Assembly: GCA_036270655.1 (NCBI GenBank)
Contig: DATBCD010000080.1
Coordinates: forward strand, 1 to 14,068
Direction of reading: 5' to 3'
DNA from: VBCK01 sp036270655
GTDB lineage: Bacteria; Pseudomonadota; Gammaproteobacteria; Burkholderiales; Burkholderiaceae_F
DNA: 14,068 bases
Shown here: piece by piece, positions 11,747 to 14,068 of the stretch
Layout of the letters: each line of letters begins with the position of its first letter
Position numbering within the stretch: the stretch's first letter is position 1
Translations under genes and position numbers: made by a program
The notes under the pieces: model-generated
Database searches by the model: none
Told to the model about the DNA's origin: nothing
What the model saw: only the letters and a program-made list of their open reading frames with translations

Positions 11747-14068
11747 GTGCTGAACTTCTTCATCGAGCGGCCGATCTTTTCGACGGTCATTTCGCTGGTC
11801 ATCCTGCTGGCCGGCGCGCTGGCGGGCTTCAACCTGCCGATCGCGCAGTATCCGCAGATCGTGCCGCCCCAGGTGCAGGTCGCGACCAGCTTTCCGGGCG
11901 CCAACGCGCAGGTCGTGGCCGAATCGGTTGCCGCCCCGATCGAGCAGCAGGTCAACGGCGCCAAGGGCATGATCTACATGGACTCCAAGAGCGGCGCCGA
12001 CGGCTCGTACAACCTGGTGGTCAGCTTCGAGATCGGCACCAATTCCGACATCGCGGCGGTCGACGTGCAGAACCGGTTCGCGATCGCGCAGAGCCAGCTG
12101 CCGGTCGACGTGTCGCGGCAGGGCATCACGATCCGCAAGGTGTCGACCGACTTTCTCGAGGTGTTCGCGCTGACCTCGCCCGACGGCCGCTACGACAACG
12201 TATTCCTGAGCAACTACGCGACGCTGAACCTGGTCGACGCGATGACCCGCGTGTACGGCGTCGGGCAGGTGCGCGTGTTCGGCGCGCGCGACTACAGCAT
12301 GCGCGTGTGGCTCGACCCGGACCGGATGGCGCGCCTGGGCGTGACCGCCGGCGACGTGGCCAGCGCAATCCGCGAGCAGAACGTCGTGGTGCCCGGCGGG
12401 GTGATCGGCGCGCCGCCGTCGCCGCCAGGCACCACGATGCAGTACACGGTCAACGTGCTGGGGCGCCTCTCCGATGTGTCGCAGTACGAGGCGATGATCG
12501 TGCGGGGGGCGCCCGACGGGCAGATCGTCCGGCTGCACGACGTCGCGCGCATCGAGCTGAGCGGCGCCGACTATTCGCTGACCGCGCGCGAGCGCGGTCT
12601 GCCTTCGGCCTTCATCGGCATCTTCCTGTCGCCCGACGCCAACGCGCTGAACGTCGATCGGGGCGTGCGCAAGGTGATGGAGGATTTTTCCAGGTCGTTT
12701 CCGCAAGGAATGGTCTACTCGGTACCCTACACGACGGTGCCGTTCGTCACGCAGTCGCTCAAGGAGGTCGCGATCACGCTCGGGATCGCGTTCCTGCTGG
12801 TGGCGTTCGTGGTGTTCCTGTTCCTGCAGAGCTGGCGCGCCACGCTGATCCCGATCGCGGCGGTGCCGGTCTCCCTGGTCGGCACCTTCGCCGCGTTCGC
12901 CGCCCTGGGCTTTTCGATCAATACGCTGACCTTGTTCGGCCTGGTGCTGGCGATCGGGATCGTGGTCGACGACGCCATCGTGGTGGTCGAGGCGGTGCAG
13001 CACCGGATCGATTCCGAGCACCAGTCTCCGCTGGAGGCGACCAAGGGGGCGATCGCCGACGTCGGCGGACCGGTGATCGCGATCGCCCTGGTGCTGTCGG
13101 CCGTGTTCGTACCGGTCGCCTTCCTCGGAGGGCTCACCGGCCAGCTGTACCGGCAGTTCGCCTTGACACTGGCCGTCTCGGTGGTGCTGTCGGCCATCTG
13201 CGCGCTGACGCTGACGCCGGCCCTGTGCGCATTGTTGCTGCGTCCGGCGCGTGGCGACGCTCAGCGTGGCACCCTGCTGGCGCCGTTTTACCGGGTGTTC
13301 AACCTCGGTTTCGACGGCTTTCGGCGCGGATATCTGCGTGGGGTGGACCGCCTGGTGCACCACGCGGCGCTGGTGTTCCTGACGTTCGCCGCGCTGCTGG
13401 CCGCGCTGTATTTCCTGGTCAGCGCGCGCCCGACCGGATTGGTCCCGGACGAAGACCAGGGCTTCGTGCTCGGCATCGTGCAGCTGCCGCTGGGCGCCTC
13501 GACACAGCGCACTCACGAGGTATTCACCCAGATCGAGGCGATATCGCACGAGGTGCCCGGCATCGAGGGCCTGGCCGGGCTGGAGGGATTCAATATCCTG
13601 ACCGGCATTGCCTCGCCCTACAACGCGACCGTTTTCATCCGCCTGAAGCCATGGGGCGAACGGACCGGCAAGCCGGGTCAGAGCGCCGGCGAGATCTCGA
13701 ATCTTGTGATGTTTCGGATCAACCGCGACATCAAGGATGCGCAAGGGCTCATTTTCAATCCGCCGCCGATCCGCGGCCTGGGCACCGCCGGCGGCTTCGA
13801 GTTCGTGCTGCAGGACCGCTCCGGCGGTTCGGTCGCGCGCTTCAGCGAAGTCCTGCAGGATTTCCTGGCGCGCGCACGCAAGCGCCCCGAGCTGAAATAC
13901 GCGATCGCCAACTTCGATCCGCGCGTGCCGCAGATCGAGTACGCGATCGACCGCGACCGGGTGAAGTCGGTCGGCGTGAACCTGGCCGACGTGTTCTTCA
14001 CGCTGCAGACCTTCCTGGGCAGCTATTACGTGAACGACTTCAACCTGTACGGCCGCACGTTCCGGGTC
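11747..14068 (+). CDS. RND (HAE1 family) multidrug efflux pump, 3' end outside window
   Basis: 774 codons from GTG 11747 are open to the right edge; AcrB-type pumps are about 1,030-1,060 residues, so roughly a quarter is missing. The GTG is chosen because LNFFIERPIFSTVISLVILL is the conserved N-terminus, and AAGG lies nine bases upstream. Recognisable parts are IAQYPQIVPPQVQVATSFPG, APIEQQVNGAKGMIYMDSKS, VDVQNRFAIAQSQLP and the TM2-TM4 block LGIAFLLVAFVVFLFLQSWR to LVLAIGIVVDDAIVVVEAV. D408 and D409 match the proton-relay pair of AcrB (D407/D408). GLVPDEDQGFVLGIVQLP begins the second periplasmic half. All 774 codons are in frame without interruption. The class is hydrophobic/amphiphilic drug efflux, not the metal-exporting CusA/CzcA group. 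Substrates are unknown. Confidence 0.95.
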   Translation, partial: MLNFFIERPIFSTVISLVILLAGALAGFNLPIAQYPQIVPPQVQVATSFPGANAQVVAESVAAPIEQQVNGAKGMIYMDSKSGADGSYNLVVSFEIGTNSDIAAVDVQNRFAIAQSQLPVDVSRQGITIRKVSTDFLEVFALTSPDGRYDNVFLSNYATLNLVDAMTRVYGVGQVRVFGARDYSMRVWLDPDRMARLGVTAGDVASAIREQNVVVPGGVIGAPPSPPGTTMQYTVNVLGRLSDVSQYEAMIVRGAPDGQIVRLHDVARIELSGADYSLTARERGLPSAFIGIFLSPDANALNVDRGVRKVMEDFSRSFPQGMVYSVPYTTVPFVTQSLKEVAITLGIAFLLVAFVVFLFLQSWRATLIPIAAVPVSLVGTFAAFAALGFSINTLTLFGLVLAIGIVVDDAIVVVEAVQHRIDSEHQSPLEATKGAIADVGGPVIAIALVLSAVFVPVAFLGGLTGQLYRQFALTLAVSVVLSAICALTLTPALCALLLRPARGDAQRGTLLAPFYRVFNLGFDGFRRGYLRGVDRLVHHAALVFLTFAALLAALYFLVSARPTGLVPDEDQGFVLGIVQLPLGASTQRTHEVFTQIEAISHEVPGIEGLAGLEGFNILTGIASPYNATVFIRLKPWGERTGKPGQSAGEISNLVMFRINRDIKDAQGLIFNPPPIRGLGTAGGFEFVLQDRSGGSVARFSEVLQDFLARARKRPELKYAIANFDPRVPQIEYAIDRDRVKSVGVNLADVFFTLQTFLGSYYVNDFNLYGRTFRV

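Noticed and set aside
11727..11753. Eight-codon frame (ATG to TGA) just before and overlapping the pump GTG start
   Set aside because: Too short and without a ribosome site; a leader peptide cannot be supported.
11495..13744. A 749-codon open frame on the minus strand opposite the adaptor and pump genes
   Set aside because: It is a shadow of the RND gene: the composition is dominated by Arg, His, Asp, Glu and Gln with no domain, while the plus strand encodes a perfect RND pump.

Overview
The window is GC-rich, tightly packed DNA, most likely from a proteobacterium of the beta or gamma class. The evidence is the SCO, ECF sigma, OmpR/EnvZ, DUF423 and RND protein types, and the short palindromic GCGGGAGAAG and GCGGGAGAGG repeats between genes. 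I cannot assign a genus. The common theme is the cell envelope: periplasmic metal (probably copper) handling, envelope stress sensing and efflux. I see no tRNA, rRNA, CRISPR array, transposase or phage gene, and no gene-free gap longer than about 250 bases.

Layout. (1) Positions 1-2174, minus strand, in transcription order: a small membrane protein, an ECF sigma factor, its membrane anti-sigma partner and a SCO-type copper protein. The sigma gene carries an in-frame TAG at 1613-1615, between sigma region 2 and sigma region 4; otherwise its frame is intact to the ATGA junction with the anti-sigma gene. (2) 2424-3995, plus strand: an exported thioredoxin-fold protein with a WCPPC motif and a long helical C-terminal part. 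(3) 4143-6858, minus strand: an OmpR-like response regulator, an EnvZ-like histidine kinase and an LTxxQ (Spy/CpxP-like) periplasmic protein, all overlapping by a few bases. Divergent from them at 7001-7570 is a second Spy-like protein with a His-rich tail. (4) 7735-9757, minus strand: a bufferin locus, bufA (Cys-rich exported precursor), bufB (MNIO/DUF692 modifying enzyme) and bufC (DUF2063 partner). (5) 9993-10409, plus strand: a DUF423 membrane protein. (6) 10524 to the right edge, plus strand: a lipoprotein membrane fusion protein followed by an RND (HAE1) pump gene cut off by the window end.

Repeats. Both convergent gene junctions (3982-4136 and 7577-7801) carry related palindromic repeat clusters. 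They include a 42-bp sequence present as a perfect inverted pair (4095-4136 and 7577-7618) that brackets the two-component/Spy module. The repeats reach into coding sequence: the thioredoxin-like gene ends inside one, and bufC reads through another and gains a tail of about 25 residues.

How the parts may work together (inference). Bufferins are known copper-sequestering modified peptides. SCO proteins bind copper for cytochrome oxidase, Spy-like proteins protect the periplasm from misfolding and metal stress, and RND pumps export toxic compounds. The neighbourhood reads as an envelope and metal stress island with two separate sensors, an ECF sigma/anti-sigma pair and an OmpR/EnvZ-type pair. 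The sigma branch may be inactive in this genome because of the amber codon.
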